Part shown: in pieces, positions 1 to 9,062 of the stretch | How the letters are laid out: every line of letters begins with the position of its first letter | Position numbering within the stretch: position 1 is the first letter of the stretch | NCBI GenBank assembly: GCA_030431945.1 | Contig: JAUIIF010000099.1 | Span: 1 to 10,510 of the forward strand | Direction: 5' to 3' | From: Bacteroidia bacterium | GTDB lineage: Bacteria; Bacteroidota; Bacteroidia; Chitinophagales; Saprospiraceae | DNA length: 10,510 bases | Position numbers and translations under genes: made by a program | Notes under the pieces: generated by a model | What the model saw: only the letters and a program-made list of their open reading frames with translations | What the model was told of the DNA's origin: nothing | The model's database searches: none

Positions 1-3000
1 ACTCCTGATCGAAAACGTTGACCTGTATTATCAGGACGATCCGGTCGGCATCCTGGCGGACGTGCTGGCGGACCGCCTGGCCGGTAAAGTCAATAGCCTC
101 AACCTGGCGGACCAAATCTACGACCTCAACTACCTGGAACTGTCCGGGGCAGACGCCCGGGTAGGCATCAGTGCGCCCACCACCCCGACGGATACCACTA
201 CAACGGCTGCAGCCGCCAATCTCCGCCTGCTGGCGGGAAGAGTAACCATTCAAGAGACCGATTTTTCCCTGGAGTTGCCCGATCTGGACATTGCTACCGG
301 CCTGCCCTACGTAAACCTCGAAGGGGCCAACCTGCGCCTGGGCGATACCCTGGTGTTCAACGGAGAGCTGTTTCAGGTGCGTGACGGCACCTTCAACATG
401 GACACGCCGGCCGCTCCGCTGGCCGGCCCGGGGATTGATTACGGACACCTGGCCGTAACTAAGCTGGAAGCGGAGTTAACCGACATTGCCTACATCGTCG
501 ATTCCCTGCACCTGCGGGCGCGCCAACTATCCGCCCTGGAAAAAAGCGGCTTGGAACTGGAGCGTACGGAGGGAACGGTCGTGTATAACCCCACTTTTCT
601 CGGACTACAAAACTTCTGGCTCCGGACGAGCCACAGCGAACTGAAAAGTGAGAATACGGCGATTAAGTACGATTTTGGCGGAGGTGACCTGGCGGAAATG
701 ATCGCCCGGATGCAGCTGGACGGATACCTGGGGTTGCAGGATGTCGCCCTGGTCGCTCCCCAGCTCACGGACGTTCCCGTGGTGGGCACGAACCTGAACC
801 AGCAACTGGATTTCTCCGTGCGGGCCACGGGGACCATGGCCAGGCTGGGCCTCAGCCGCATTCAGCTTAAGGGGCCGGGCCTGAACGTACGCGCCAGCGG
901 GCAGATCGAAAATGTGCTGGATCCGGCCCGCATCGCCGGCCGCCTGAACCTAAGAGAATTCAGCGTCGTCCCCGGCCCCCTCCTGCCCCTGGTGCCGGAG
1001 GGCATGCTGCCGCCAGACATCAACTGGCCCCAGAAAATCATCGCCGAAGGAAGTGCCGAGTACCGGGATGACCGCCTGCAGCTGAACCTTTACGCGATCG
1101 AGAATCGCAGCTTCGGCAACGGCCAACTCAGCCGGGTACGCACCAATGGGGCCATTAACGGGCTGACGACTTTCCCCGACGCCAGTCTGGACGTTACCCT
1201 GGACACCCTGCTGGCCACTCGGGCCACCATCCTGGCCTACGTGCCACCAGGGTCGTTGCCGGAAGATTACCGTATCCCGGACTTTGTGCGCGGCAGCGGC
1301 ACCGTTAGTGGTCCGCTCGAAGACCTGAACGTCAACCTCCGGCTCAACCTGCCGGGAGATGCCACCTTCGCCAACATCAACGGCAACATCAAAAATGCGC
1401 TGGAACCGGACAAATTAAGCCTGGACCTGGCCGTGTCCGACCTGGCCATCAACATCAGCGACGTCAAATCCATTTTGCCGGACAGCCTGCTGCCGGCAAA
1501 CCTCAACCTGCCCAACCTGCGCATCCGTAATGCGCGGGTGGCCGGTACGCCGACCAATCTGACGTTCGACGTACCCCTGGAAACCGATAACGGCACCTGG
1601 CAGCTTGCCGGACGCTACAACCCCCAAGACCTGGACCTGACGGTAGCCGTAGCCGGTGTCCGCATTACCGAACTGTTTACCGGTGACCTGAGTGATACCC
1701 TCGCCACCCTCGAACTGGGCCCACTTGCTATCTCCGCAGAAGTGAAAGGGCAACTGGAACCGACGCTGAACCTGGACATCGTGGCGACCATCGGTGAAGC
1801 AGGAGGAAAAGAATGGGTCAATTTCAACGCGCTGGTGGAAGCTGGTACTTATCTGGCAGAATTCAACATCACCCACCCGGATTTTCTGGCGGAGGGCAAC
1901 GGCCGGTACGTTGTCGGCCCCGATAGCGTCATAACCGTGGAAGCCCTGGTGGACCTGAACCGCGTCGATCTGGAACGCTGGGACGTTACGGAAGTACCCA
2001 TGATTCTGGAAGGTGGGTTACAAGTCAGTAGTGTGGGCCTGGATCCGTACAACCTGAAGGCCTACGCGCGCCTGGATACGGTGCAGCTGCGCGGTGCGGA
2101 GGGCAGCAGCTACGTCGACAGCCTGGTCGTGCGGGCCAGCCTGCAAAACCTGGACAACGAAATAACGGTGCGGTCCGATGTGCTGGACGCTGAACTTGTC
2201 GGTCGGTTTGATCCCCTCAAAACACCGGAAAAAATGGTGCAATTCATCATGGCCTACTGGGAAGAAAACCTGCGCCAGCCCAATCCGGTAGAAGACGGAG
2301 AGGAGATGGATTTTGTGTTGGAACTGAAGCGTCCGCAACCGCTTACCGGCGGGCTGATCACGGGCCTGACGGAACTCTCTCCCTTCAAGGCTTCCCTGCT
2401 TTACCGGGACGCCAACCCCGAATTGCTGATTAATCTCGACCTGCCCGAAATCGGCTACGCCGGGCTCGTTGCCCGTAACCTGGCCTTCCGTGCCATCGGG
2501 GATACGGCGGAACTGGTCTGGGAAGCGAACTGGTCGGACATCAACTATAACGACCAGGTAGACCTGGGGCGCACCCAGCTGCGAGGAGAAACCCTCAACG
2601 ATGAAATGCTGGTGGAGCTCAAGCTCTACACGGCCTCAGACAGCCTCCGGCACTACCTGGGCTTCATCACCGACCCCGAATCAGATACCATCACCATTAA
2701 ACTGGAAGAAGAGCAGATTCTGAATTTCGAAACCTGGACGGTACCTCCGGAGAACCTGATCTCGCTGGCCGGGCCATCGTTGCTGATTCGTGATTTTGCC
2801 CTGCGCAACGGAGAGCAATCGCTCGCCGCCACCACCACTGAACCCGGAGACGTAGTCATTACTTTCGGCGATTTCAATCTCCGTACCCCCAGCCGCCTAC
2901 TGTTTTCGGAGGAAGAAACGGCGGCGGGTATTGTGAACGGGACGGTGGGGCTGGACAATGCCCTGACCAACCTGGGCATCCGGTCCAATCTGTCCGTAGA

Positions 3001-4789
3001 GCAGCTGAAATACAGCGGTACGTTGCTGGGCGACGTGCTGGCCGAGGTCACCAGCTCGAACGAACAGACCTACCAGGTAGACGTAAAAGTGGAGGAAGCG
3101 GGCAACAACGCCACGCTGCGCGGAACGGTGGAGCTGAACGGTCCGCTCGACCTGGTCCTGGACGTGACCAAATTGCAACTGACGGCGGCAGAGCCCTTCA
3201 GCCTCGGTTACCTCAACAACAGCGAAGGCTACCTCACCGGTGAGATAAACATCGGGGGAACGATGGAAGCACCGGACCTCGACGGCGCCGTACGGTTCCA
3301 GGAAGCCAGCCTGGTGATCAGCTTACTGGGCGAACGCTTCCGGCTTGATGACCAACCCATCCGCTTCAGGAATTCGGTGATTGATTTCGGTAATGACTGG
3401 AAGGTGTTCGACTCAGAGGGCGGCGGCGCGCGGGTGCAGGGCAAGGTGGAATTGCAAAGTGTGGATGACATCCTGCTGGACTTGCGGGTAAGGGCCAATA
3501 ACTTTCTGGCCATCAACTCCACCAGCGCAGATAATAAGGACTGGTACGGTAAAATGTACGTCAATGCGGACGTAGACATCAGCGGTTCGGCCTACCGGCC
3601 GGTGGTGGACGTGACGGCCACCACGAGCCGGGAGTCTGAGGTGACCTACGTGTACCGGATCGCCCAGCAGGGGCTGGTCGAGGCAGAAGGGGTGCTCGAC
3701 TTCGTAGAAAAATACCGGTGGAATGACCTGCTCCGCCGCGATACCCTGGGGGCTGACTCCCTGACGATGACCGCCAGCGCGGGAATGGACCTGACGCTTG
3801 ACCTCGCGGTAGACCCCAACCTGGAGGTAACCGTCATCGTAGACCCGATTACCGGCCAGACCTTTACCGGCAAGGCTACGGGAGACCTGACGATGCGGAT
3901 TTACCCGGACGGCCGGCAGGAAGCTACCGGCCGCCTGGAGCTGGTGGAAGGTGAGTATGATTTTATCTATCAGAACATCATCAATAAAAAGTTTCAGGTG
4001 CTGGCCGGCAGCAGCGTCAATTTTACCGGAGATTTGCTTAACCCTAACCTGGACCTGAGGATCAGGCACCTGGCGCAGACCTCGCCTCTGCCCCTGGTGC
4101 AGGGTGTCCAGGGAGAGGGCGTCGATGTGAGCGGTCTGCGGCGCAAGCAGACCTTTTACGTAGACATCACCCTGAAGGGAGACCTGCAGGCGAGTGACAT
4201 TTCCACGGACGTGGTCTACCCGGAAAATGCCTACGGCAACCTGGGCTTCAGCAACGTGGAGGACGCCCTGGCCACCCTGCGCCAGGACCAGAGCCGCATG
4301 ACCACCACCGCCTTCCAGTTGCTGGCCTTCGGCAGCTTCAACATTCCCCTGCTCGACGCCGGAGCGGGCGGTGGAAACCTGGCGGCCACCACGCTGAACA
4401 ACCTGATGAGCAATTACCTGAACACCTTTGCGGACCAGCTGGTCGGCTTCGTCGACCTCAACTTTGGCCTCGACAGCTACCAGGATGAGGCCGGTGCCAC
4501 CCAGACCAACCTGCGGATCAGCCTGCGCAAAGCCCTGTTCGACGACCGGGTCATCATCAGCGTCGACGGAGTAGCCGGGACCGCCGAAGATGAACTGGCC
4601 GGCACCCAGCAAACCTACCTCGACAACATTACGGCGGAATACCTGATCAACGAAGACGGAACTTTCCGGCTTAAGTTTTTCAACGATCGCGACCGCAGTA
4701 CCCTGGTCGGGGGCAACGTCATCCGGTTCGGCGGGCGGCTGACTTTTGGCAAAGACTTTGATAAAATCAGGTGGTTCGGCAAGGAGTAA
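1..4789 (+). CDS. tamB: Translocation/assembly module protein TamB, 5'-truncated by window edge
   Basis: The frame is open from base 2 to the TAA at 4787-4789, giving about 1,595 residues with no start inside the window that must be real; the GTG at 62 is only an internal codon. TamB-family proteins (DUF490/PF04357 C-terminus) are inner-membrane-anchored, periplasm-spanning beta-helical grooves that work with a BamA-superfamily barrel in outer-membrane lipid transport and assembly. Seen here: long runs of alternating hydrophobic residues with repeated Asn-Leu/Asp-Leu turns, and no cysteine-rich or enzymatic motif. The most conserved part is C-terminal. It includes the segment coding LVEGEYDFIYQNIINKKF (from base 3941), a following NFTGD..NPNLDLRIRHL stretch, and NNLMSNYLNTFADQL with a late strand series (about 4400-4570). 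The N-terminal membrane anchor is missing because it lies upstream of the window. tamL follows directly, supporting the assignment. Family call is firm; the transported substrate is inferred from family knowledge. Confidence 0.93.
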   Translation, partial: LLIENVDLYYQDDPVGILADVLADRLAGKVNSLNLADQIYDLNYLELSGADARVGISAPTTPTDTTTTAAAANLRLLAGRVTIQETDFSLELPDLDIATGLPYVNLEGANLRLGDTLVFNGELFQVRDGTFNMDTPAAPLAGPGIDYGHLAVTKLEAELTDIAYIVDSLHLRARQLSALEKSGLELERTEGTVVYNPTFLGLQNFWLRTSHSELKSENTAIKYDFGGGDLAEMIARMQLDGYLGLQDVALVAPQLTDVPVVGTNLNQQLDFSVRATGTMARLGLSRIQLKGPGLNVRASGQIENVLDPARIAGRLNLREFSVVPGPLLPLVPEGMLPPDINWPQKIIAEGSAEYRDDRLQLNLYAIENRSFGNGQLSRVRTNGAINGLTTFPDASLDVTLDTLLATRATILAYVPPGSLPEDYRIPDFVRGSGTVSGPLEDLNVNLRLNLPGDATFANINGNIKNALEPDKLSLDLAVSDLAINISDVKSILPDSLLPANLNLPNLRIRNARVAGTPTNLTFDVPLETDNGTWQLAGRYNPQDLDLTVAVAGVRITELFTGDLSDTLATLELGPLAISAEVKGQLEPTLNLDIVATIGEAGGKEWVNFNALVEAGTYLAEFNITHPDFLAEGNGRYVVGPDSVITVEALVDLNRVDLERWDVTEVPMILEGGLQVSSVGLDPYNLKAYARLDTVQLRGAEGSSYVDSLVVRASLQNLDNEITVRSDVLDAELVGRFDPLKTPEKMVQFIMAYWEENLRQPNPVEDGEEMDFVLELKRPQPLTGGLITGLTELSPFKASLLYRDANPELLINLDLPEIGYAGLVARNLAFRAIGDTAELVWEANWSDINYNDQVDLGRTQLRGETLNDEMLVELKLYTASDSLRHYLGFITDPESDTITIKLEEEQILNFETWTVPPENLISLAGPSLLIRDFALRNGEQSLAATTTEPGDVVITFGDFNLRTPSRLLFSEEETAAGIVNGTVGLDNALTNLGIRSNLSVEQLKYSGTLLGDVLAEVTSSNEQTYQVDVKVEEAGNNATLRGTVELNGPLDLVLDVTKLQLTAAEPFSLGYLNNSEGYLTGEINIGGTMEAPDLDGAVRFQEASLVISLLGERFRLDDQPIRFRNSVIDFGNDWKVFDSEGGGARVQGKVELQSVDDILLDLRVRANNFLAINSTSADNKDWYGKMYVNADVDISGSAYRPVVDVTATTSRESEVTYVYRIAQQGLVEAEGVLDFVEKYRWNDLLRRDTLGADSLTMTASAGMDLTLDLAVDPNLEVTVIVDPITGQTFTGKATGDLTMRIYPDGRQEATGRLELVEGEYDFIYQNIINKKFQVLAGSSVNFTGDLLNPNLDLRIRHLAQTSPLPLVQGVQGEGVDVSGLRRKQTFYVDITLKGDLQASDISTDVVYPENAYGNLGFSNVEDALATLRQDQSRMTTTAFQLLAFGSFNIPLLDAGAGGGNLAATTLNNLMSNYLNTFADQLVGFVDLNFGLDSYQDEAGATQTNLRISLRKALFDDRVIISVDGVAGTAEDELAGTQQTYLDNITAEYLINEDGTFRLKFFNDRDRSTLVGGNVIRFGGRLTFGKDFDKIRWFGKE

Positions 4790-4835
4790 CCCCCGGCTAA
4801 TCGCTTCCTGGCGGAGGCCCGATCACTAAAGACGT

Positions 4836-7415
4836 ATGCAGGTGAAAATAATGAAAGACGCAGCGAAAACGAATCCATCGGCAACGACTGGCGGGGCCGT
4901 AAAGGCACCAGGCAGCGGCCGGGCCCGGCCGCTGCGCGGCCCTCAGCATGGCGTGGGCCGACGAATTGCACGCCCGGCCCCGGCGGGAGGTGGGCGGGGG
5001 AGTGTCTCTGACGGCCCCGGCTCCGTGGTCCCCTTCCTTCGCACCTGCGTCCCCGCCCTGTTCCTGCTCCTGCTTTCCTCCTGCAACGTTACGAAATACC
5101 TGCCGGCGGATAAGTACCTGTACCAGGGGGCATCTGCCCGCGTGGAGGCACCCGCCGGTGTTGACGTGGCCGAGTTGAATACGGAAGTGAATGCCGTGCT
5201 GGACAATAATACCAACGCGAAAATTCCCCTGTTAGGCTACTACGAGATTTATCGTCACTACCGTTTTCAGGAAAAACTGGCGAAGAACCCTAAAAAGTTC
5301 GGCGATAAGGACCCCTGGGGAGCCCCCCCGGTATTTTACGAGGAAACGCTGGTGGAATCCGTCAATACCCTGATCGAGAACCGGGCGAGTAACGAAGGGT
5401 ACTTCAACAACGAGGCGGACTGGCGGCTGGACACGAACACCGCCGCGCAAACCATTGCCGCGCACTACACGCTGACGGTTGGCCGACCCTACGTACTGGA
5501 CTCCGTTCGCTATTACTGGCGGGACAGCAGCATTGCCCGGGTCTTGTCTCCCCTGCGAAGCAGTACCCTGTTGGAGAAGGATAAGCGCTACGAACTCGAC
5601 CGGATCAAGGCCGAGCAGCAGCGGTGGGAAAATGCCCTCCGGGACGCTGGGTACTACTACGCCCGCGGGGAGGATTTCTTCTTCCTGGCGGATACGGTGG
5701 CCGGCGACCACGAGGTAGACCTGCTCGCCAAAATAAAGGAAGGAGTACCGCAAAACCACCTGCACCCCCAACGCATCGTGGAAGTGAACGTACACCCCAA
5801 CGCCGAAACACAGGACAGCGTGGGCCGCTACGGCACCTTTGACACCATCAGGGTAGGGGGGCTCAACGTGATTTGCCGCGACTGCCCCCTGCGGCCCGCC
5901 ATTGTCGACGAAGCCTTCGAGATGAAAGCCGGTGACTACTACCAGCCCCTGGCCCATAAGAAAACCCTGCAGCGGCTGGCCGACTACAACACCTTCCGCT
6001 ACATCGCCATGAGTTACGATCAGGTGCCAGGCAGTGACAGCCTGATGGTGCTGAATGCCTACCTGCAGCCGCGGCTGAAGCGCCGGTTTGAAGGAGAACT
6101 GGGCCTGACTTATAACAGTGCCGACTACTTCGGCCCCAACGCCAAAATCGCCTACCTCAACCGTAACTTGCTGAAAGGCGCCGAGTTGCTGCGGCTGGAA
6201 GGAGAGTTCAGCCTGGCCCAGTTTCTGGGCCAGCCCGGCGAGGCCCGCGTGCCTTCCTCCGGCCTGTACGGATTTACGGCGCAGCTGCAGGTGCCCCGCC
6301 TGTGGATGCCGGCGCGCAGAAAGCTGATTCCACGGGTATTCACCAGCGGTACGGTCATCGAGCTGGGTGGGAAGATCGAGAACTTACGGATGAACCTCAA
6401 CCAGTTCGCCAACGAGATAACCACCAACAGTTTTACGGACCTGCAGGCCTTGCTGGAGAACGACCCGGAAGCCACGGAAAAAATCAGCCTGACCCAGCTG
6501 CGCTTTCAGTTCGGGTACACCTGGCGGCGGCGGGTGACCAAAAACCATGCGCTCAACCCCCTCAGTATCCGGCTGCAGAACCCCTCGGTCAGTAACGAAC
6601 AGGTCTTGGATCTGGCGCGGGAAGTAAACCTGGCACCCGGTGCCACCGGCGCACAGACGAACCGCTTCGACCGGATGCTCGTCTTTTCCCCCAACTACAC
6701 CTACAACCTGGATACCCGGCTGGCGGGCAGCCAGCCCCACGCATTCTTCCTGCGCCAGTTTGTTTCGGCCAACGTCAATAACGTCTACCCCGTAGGAACG
6801 GATGCGGCCAGCCGCGACCGGGAAGTAAGCTACTACCCCCTGCTGGAGACGGACGCCAGGTACTACCTGACGCTGAACCGTACGTCGCAGTTTGCCCTCC
6901 GGATGCACGGAGGAATTGCCTTTCCCCTCTTCAGCGACCGGGCGATTGTGCCCTATTTCGACTTGTTCTCCATCGGAGGACCGAACAGCCTGCGGGGCTT
7001 TGCGCCCCGCCAGGTCGGCCCGGGCCGGACCGTCCCCTTCCAGAACAACCTGCTGACCTTCGGCGGCTACGGCAACCTGCTGCTGGAAGGCAGCCTGGAG
7101 TACCGCCACCGGATTGACCCGCTAATCGAAGTTGCCGTATTCGCCGACGCGGGCAACATCTGGACCTACAAATCAGAACTGGAAGAACTGGAAACCGACT
7201 TTAAAACCGGTGCCTTCGCCGGAGATCTGGCCGTAGATGCCGGTGTGGGCGTGCGCTTCGACCTGCAGTTCCTGATTCTCCGCCTGGACGTAGCCAAACC
7301 CCTGCGGACCCCCTACGCCGAGAACGCAGCCGTACTGGTACCACCCTACGCCGATGCGCGCGATGTGCCGGACGATAACTGGCGACTGGTCGTGGCCTTT
7401 GGGTATCCGTTTTAG
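4836..7415 (+). CDS. tamL: TamL: lipidated TamA/BamA-superfamily outer-membrane barrel protein
   Basis: This 859-residue frame runs from ATG 4836 to TAG 7413-7415. A lipoprotein signal is visible: a hydrophobic core PALFLLLL (73-80) followed by SSC with the lipidated Cys at 83, then NVTKYLP, an opening typical of Bacteroidota TamL. Residues about 93-415 look like POTRA domains (for example ENALRDAGYYYA near 265-276). From about 416 the beta barrel begins (RRFEGELGLTYNSADYFGP). The conserved barrel-loop motif SLRGF is at 718-722, and the chain ends in aromatic GYPF, a BamA-like terminal strand. The likely role is outer-membrane partner of TamB, whose gene ends 46 bases upstream, so the two are probably co-transcribed. 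The start is doubtful. ATG 4851 (after A-rich bases) and GTG 5025 are alternatives; GTG 5025 would give a normal 19-residue signal before the Cys. The first about 63 residues are Gly/Pro/Arg/Ala-rich low complexity and unlike a signal peptide. Confidence 0.9.
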   Translation: MQVKIMKDAAKTNPSATTGGAVKAPGSGRARPLRGPQHGVGRRIARPAPAGGGRGSVSDGPGSVVPFLRTCVPALFLLLLSSCNVTKYLPADKYLYQGASARVEAPAGVDVAELNTEVNAVLDNNTNAKIPLLGYYEIYRHYRFQEKLAKNPKKFGDKDPWGAPPVFYEETLVESVNTLIENRASNEGYFNNEADWRLDTNTAAQTIAAHYTLTVGRPYVLDSVRYYWRDSSIARVLSPLRSSTLLEKDKRYELDRIKAEQQRWENALRDAGYYYARGEDFFFLADTVAGDHEVDLLAKIKEGVPQNHLHPQRIVEVNVHPNAETQDSVGRYGTFDTIRVGGLNVICRDCPLRPAIVDEAFEMKAGDYYQPLAHKKTLQRLADYNTFRYIAMSYDQVPGSDSLMVLNAYLQPRLKRRFEGELGLTYNSADYFGPNAKIAYLNRNLLKGAELLRLEGEFSLAQFLGQPGEARVPSSGLYGFTAQLQVPRLWMPARRKLIPRVFTSGTVIELGGKIENLRMNLNQFANEITTNSFTDLQALLENDPEATEKISLTQLRFQFGYTWRRRVTKNHALNPLSIRLQNPSVSNEQVLDLAREVNLAPGATGAQTNRFDRMLVFSPNYTYNLDTRLAGSQPHAFFLRQFVSANVNNVYPVGTDAASRDREVSYYPLLETDARYYLTLNRTSQFALRMHGGIAFPLFSDRAIVPYFDLFSIGGPNSLRGFAPRQVGPGRTVPFQNNLLTFGGYGNLLLEGSLEYRHRIDPLIEVAVFADAGNIWTYKSELEELETDFKTGAFAGDLAVDAGVGVRFDLQFLILRLDVAKPLRTPYAENAAVLVPPYADARDVPDDNWRLVVAFGYPF
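4891..5024. other. Very GC-rich insert-like segment at the tamB-tamL junction
   Basis: This stretch is clearly richer in G+C than the flanking genes. It contains the 24-bp palindrome, many cggcc/ggccc blocks and an 8-bp match at its outer ends (ggggccgt 4893-4900 with acggcccc 5011-5018). Translated in the tamL frame it gives Gly/Pro/Arg/Ala-rich low-complexity protein without family features, while the TamL signal peptide starts only after it. It may be an interspersed repeat lying in the real intergenic space, with tamL starting at GTG 5025, or a repeat that became coding. Confidence 0.45.
4912..4935. repeat. Perfect 24-bp GC palindrome
   Basis: The half-site gcagcggccggg is followed immediately by its exact reverse complement, giving a 24-bp perfect dyad of nearly pure G+C. 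As RNA or single-stranded DNA it can fold into a 10-bp stem with a GGCC loop. A further 6-bp outer arm, gggccg (4894-4899) with cggccc (4937-4942), brackets it asymmetrically. No T-run follows, so it is not a classical intrinsic terminator. It sits within the doubtful 5' end of tamL. Such sequences are often interspersed palindromic repeats (REP-like); that identity is inference. Confidence 0.75.
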
Positions 7416-7460
7416 GGGGTAGGGGACGCCGCCCCCTCCCGGGCTGAAGCATCATTTTTT
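7416..7460 (+). terminator. Weak candidate terminator after tamL
   Basis: Immediately after the tamL stop, ggggtagggg (7416-7425) can pair with ccccctccc (7432-7440) around loop acgccg, with one bulged base per arm. A six-T run lies at 7455-7460, about 14 bases beyond the stem, farther than in a standard intrinsic terminator. Position between convergent genes favours termination, but the fold is imperfect. Confidence 0.4.
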
Positions 7461-7474
7461 CATCTCTCCCTCAT

Positions 7475-7505
7475 TCCCTCCCTATACCACTGCGCTGGGG
7501 AGGGA
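7475..7505. terminator. GC hairpin between convergent genes
   Basis: tccctccc (7475-7482) and gggaggga (7498-7505) form a perfect 8-bp stem with a 15-base loop. There is no T-run on either strand right after it, so a role as a bidirectional terminator for tamL and the convergent MocR gene rests mainly on location. The rest of 7506-7615 shows no gene or clear signal. Confidence 0.3.
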
Positions 7506-7615
7506 GGACACTTCGGCGATGACTACTGCAGAAAACGACAGGTCTTTTGGTGGTAGCTGAGGCAGCCATCAAGTTTACGCTATAGTATGCGTCAGCCCTG
7601 GGACGCCTCTCCTCC

Positions 7616-9058
7616 TCACCCCAGCGCCTTCCGCAACAACCCCACCGCCGTCGTCAGTTCTTCCTCCGTCATGGAGGCAAAGCCCAGGCGGGTGCCGTTC
7701 CACTTTCCGGGGTACTGGCTGCCGTCGGAAAAGCTCAGGCCTGATTGCCGCCCCCGTTGGCTGGCGGCGACGAGGTCGGTCTCCGGGCTGAAGGTGGTCC
7801 AGATGGCCATGCCGCCGTCGGGCACCCGGAAGTCGACTTGGTCGCCCAGGTGGTCTGTCAGCAGCTGGGCGAGGTGATCGCGCCGCCGCTGGTAAATGCC
7901 GCGTGCCCGGCGGAGGCTGCGCGGGAGTACTTCCAGGCGGAAGAGTTCCAGCACGGCGTATTCCAGGGCGGGGTCGCCCTGCCGGTCCACAATCCGCCGC
8001 AGACGGGCGAGTTGCTCGATCAACGCAGGTTCGCCTACGAGGTAGCCCAGACGGAAAGCAGGGGAGATGGCCTTGGTAAAAGAGCCCGCGTAGAGTAAGC
8101 GACCATCGTGGGTAGCGCTGGCCAGCGGCATGATGGGGACATTGCCGTAGTGAAAATCAAAATCGTAGTCGTCCTCAAAAACAAAGAGGTTGTACGCTCT
8201 CGCCAGCTCCAGCAGGCGGATGCGGCGCGCGGCGGGCATGATGACGGTGGTCGGGTACTGGTGGTGGGGGGTGAGGTAGAGGAAGCGAACGTCGTGTGCC
8301 GCCAGCAGTTCGGCAACGTGCTCCGTGTCCAGCCCTTTTTCGTCGATGCGGGCGGTCAGCAACTCCGCTCCGTGGTAGCGGATGGAGTTGTTGCCGTTGT
8401 GCCAATTGAGTTCCGGAACGATGACTTTATCTCCTGGTTTGATCAGGGCCGTCAGGCAGAGGTGCAGTGCGTGGGTGACGCCGCGGGTCAGTAAAATGTG
8501 TTCCGGGCCTACCATCAGTCCGCGGGTAGCCCCCAGATAATCGGCCAGCGCCTGGCGCAGCGGGAGCAAGCCCTGCGGCGAGGTATAGCCCAGGCGGTGG
8601 TACTGGTTGCCCCGGCGCAGGGCGCTTTTCCAGGCGCGCTCCAGTTCCGTCAGGGGAATCAGGCGGGGGTCGGGGAGGCCATCGTCGAGGTGATAGGGCA
8701 AGTGACTGACGGACTCCTCAATCTTCAGGTACGCAGGCAACTGAAGGGGCGCGGACGCAGGTGCAGGGAGCGTTTCGGGAATGGCCACCAGTCTCCGGGC
8801 CTCCATGTCAGGCAGGTCTGTGGACACAAAGGTCCCCCGGCCCCGGGACGTTGAAATCCAATCCTGCAGCAACAGCTCTTCGTACGCCTGCACCACGTTT
8901 TTCCGGTGAATGCCTAATTGCTCACTCAGCTGCCGGCTGCTGGGCAGCCGCGCCCCTGGCTGCAGGTAACCCCGTTGAATTTGCTCGATCAGGCCTTCGG
9001 CGATCTGGCGGTAGAGCGCAATACCGTTGTTGCGGACAAGGGTAAGGGGACGAAGCAT
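7616..9058 (-). CDS. MocR-type transcriptional regulator (GntR winged helix + PLP aminotransferase fold)
   Basis: 480 residues, ATG at 9058-9056, TGA at 7618-7616. Residues about 10-79 are a GntR winged helix: LYRQIAEGLIEQIQRG, then LPSSRQLSEQLGIHRKNVVQAYEEL and the wing SRGRGTFVS. After a linker (about 80-115) comes a complete type-I PLP aminotransferase domain: YTSPQGLLPLRQALADYL (158-175), TPHHQYPT (263-270), FEDDYDFDFHYG (294-305) with the pyridine-binding Asp, GSFTKAISP with the Schiff-base Lys at 329, and TRLGFA with the carboxylate-binding Arg at 457. All key residues are present, so PLP binding is likely. The family includes PdxR (vitamin B6 synthesis) and GabR (GABA use). Because it diverges from a GNAT/PNPOx-family operon, it probably controls that operon and itself. 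There is no evidence for pdxST or gab genes here, so no specific symbol is given. Confidence 0.92.
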   Translation of the reverse strand: MLRPLTLVRNNGIALYRQIAEGLIEQIQRGYLQPGARLPSSRQLSEQLGIHRKNVVQAYEELLLQDWISTSRGRGTFVSTDLPDMEARRLVAIPETLPAPASAPLQLPAYLKIEESVSHLPYHLDDGLPDPRLIPLTELERAWKSALRRGNQYHRLGYTSPQGLLPLRQALADYLGATRGLMVGPEHILLTRGVTHALHLCLTALIKPGDKVIVPELNWHNGNNSIRYHGAELLTARIDEKGLDTEHVAELLAAHDVRFLYLTPHHQYPTTVIMPAARRIRLLELARAYNLFVFEDDYDFDFHYGNVPIMPLASATHDGRLLYAGSFTKAISPAFRLGYLVGEPALIEQLARLRRIVDRQGDPALEYAVLELFRLEVLPRSLRRARGIYQRRRDHLAQLLTDHLGDQVDFRVPDGGMAIWTTFSPETDLVAASQRGRQSGLSFSDGSQYPGKWNGTRLGFASMTEEELTTAVGLLRKALG

Positions 9059-9062
9059 GATT

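Noticed and set aside
3413..4612. 399-residue open frame on the - strand opposite the tamB 3' part
   Set aside because: It lies fully antisense to the conserved TamB C-terminal domain. It is rich in Gly/Gln/Val/His with no recognisable fold and is explained by GC-rich codon bias.
4948..5178. Short + strand frame MAWADELHARPRR... in the GC-rich tamL front
   Set aside because: It overlaps the tamL signal peptide in another frame and ends inside it. It is more likely read-through of the GC-rich repeat than a gene, though it could be a repeat-borne sequence.
5232..5957. 241-residue - strand open frame opposite tamL, and a similar one at 6384-7109
   Set aside because: Both are shadows of the tamL coding frame, with no domain or signal of their own.
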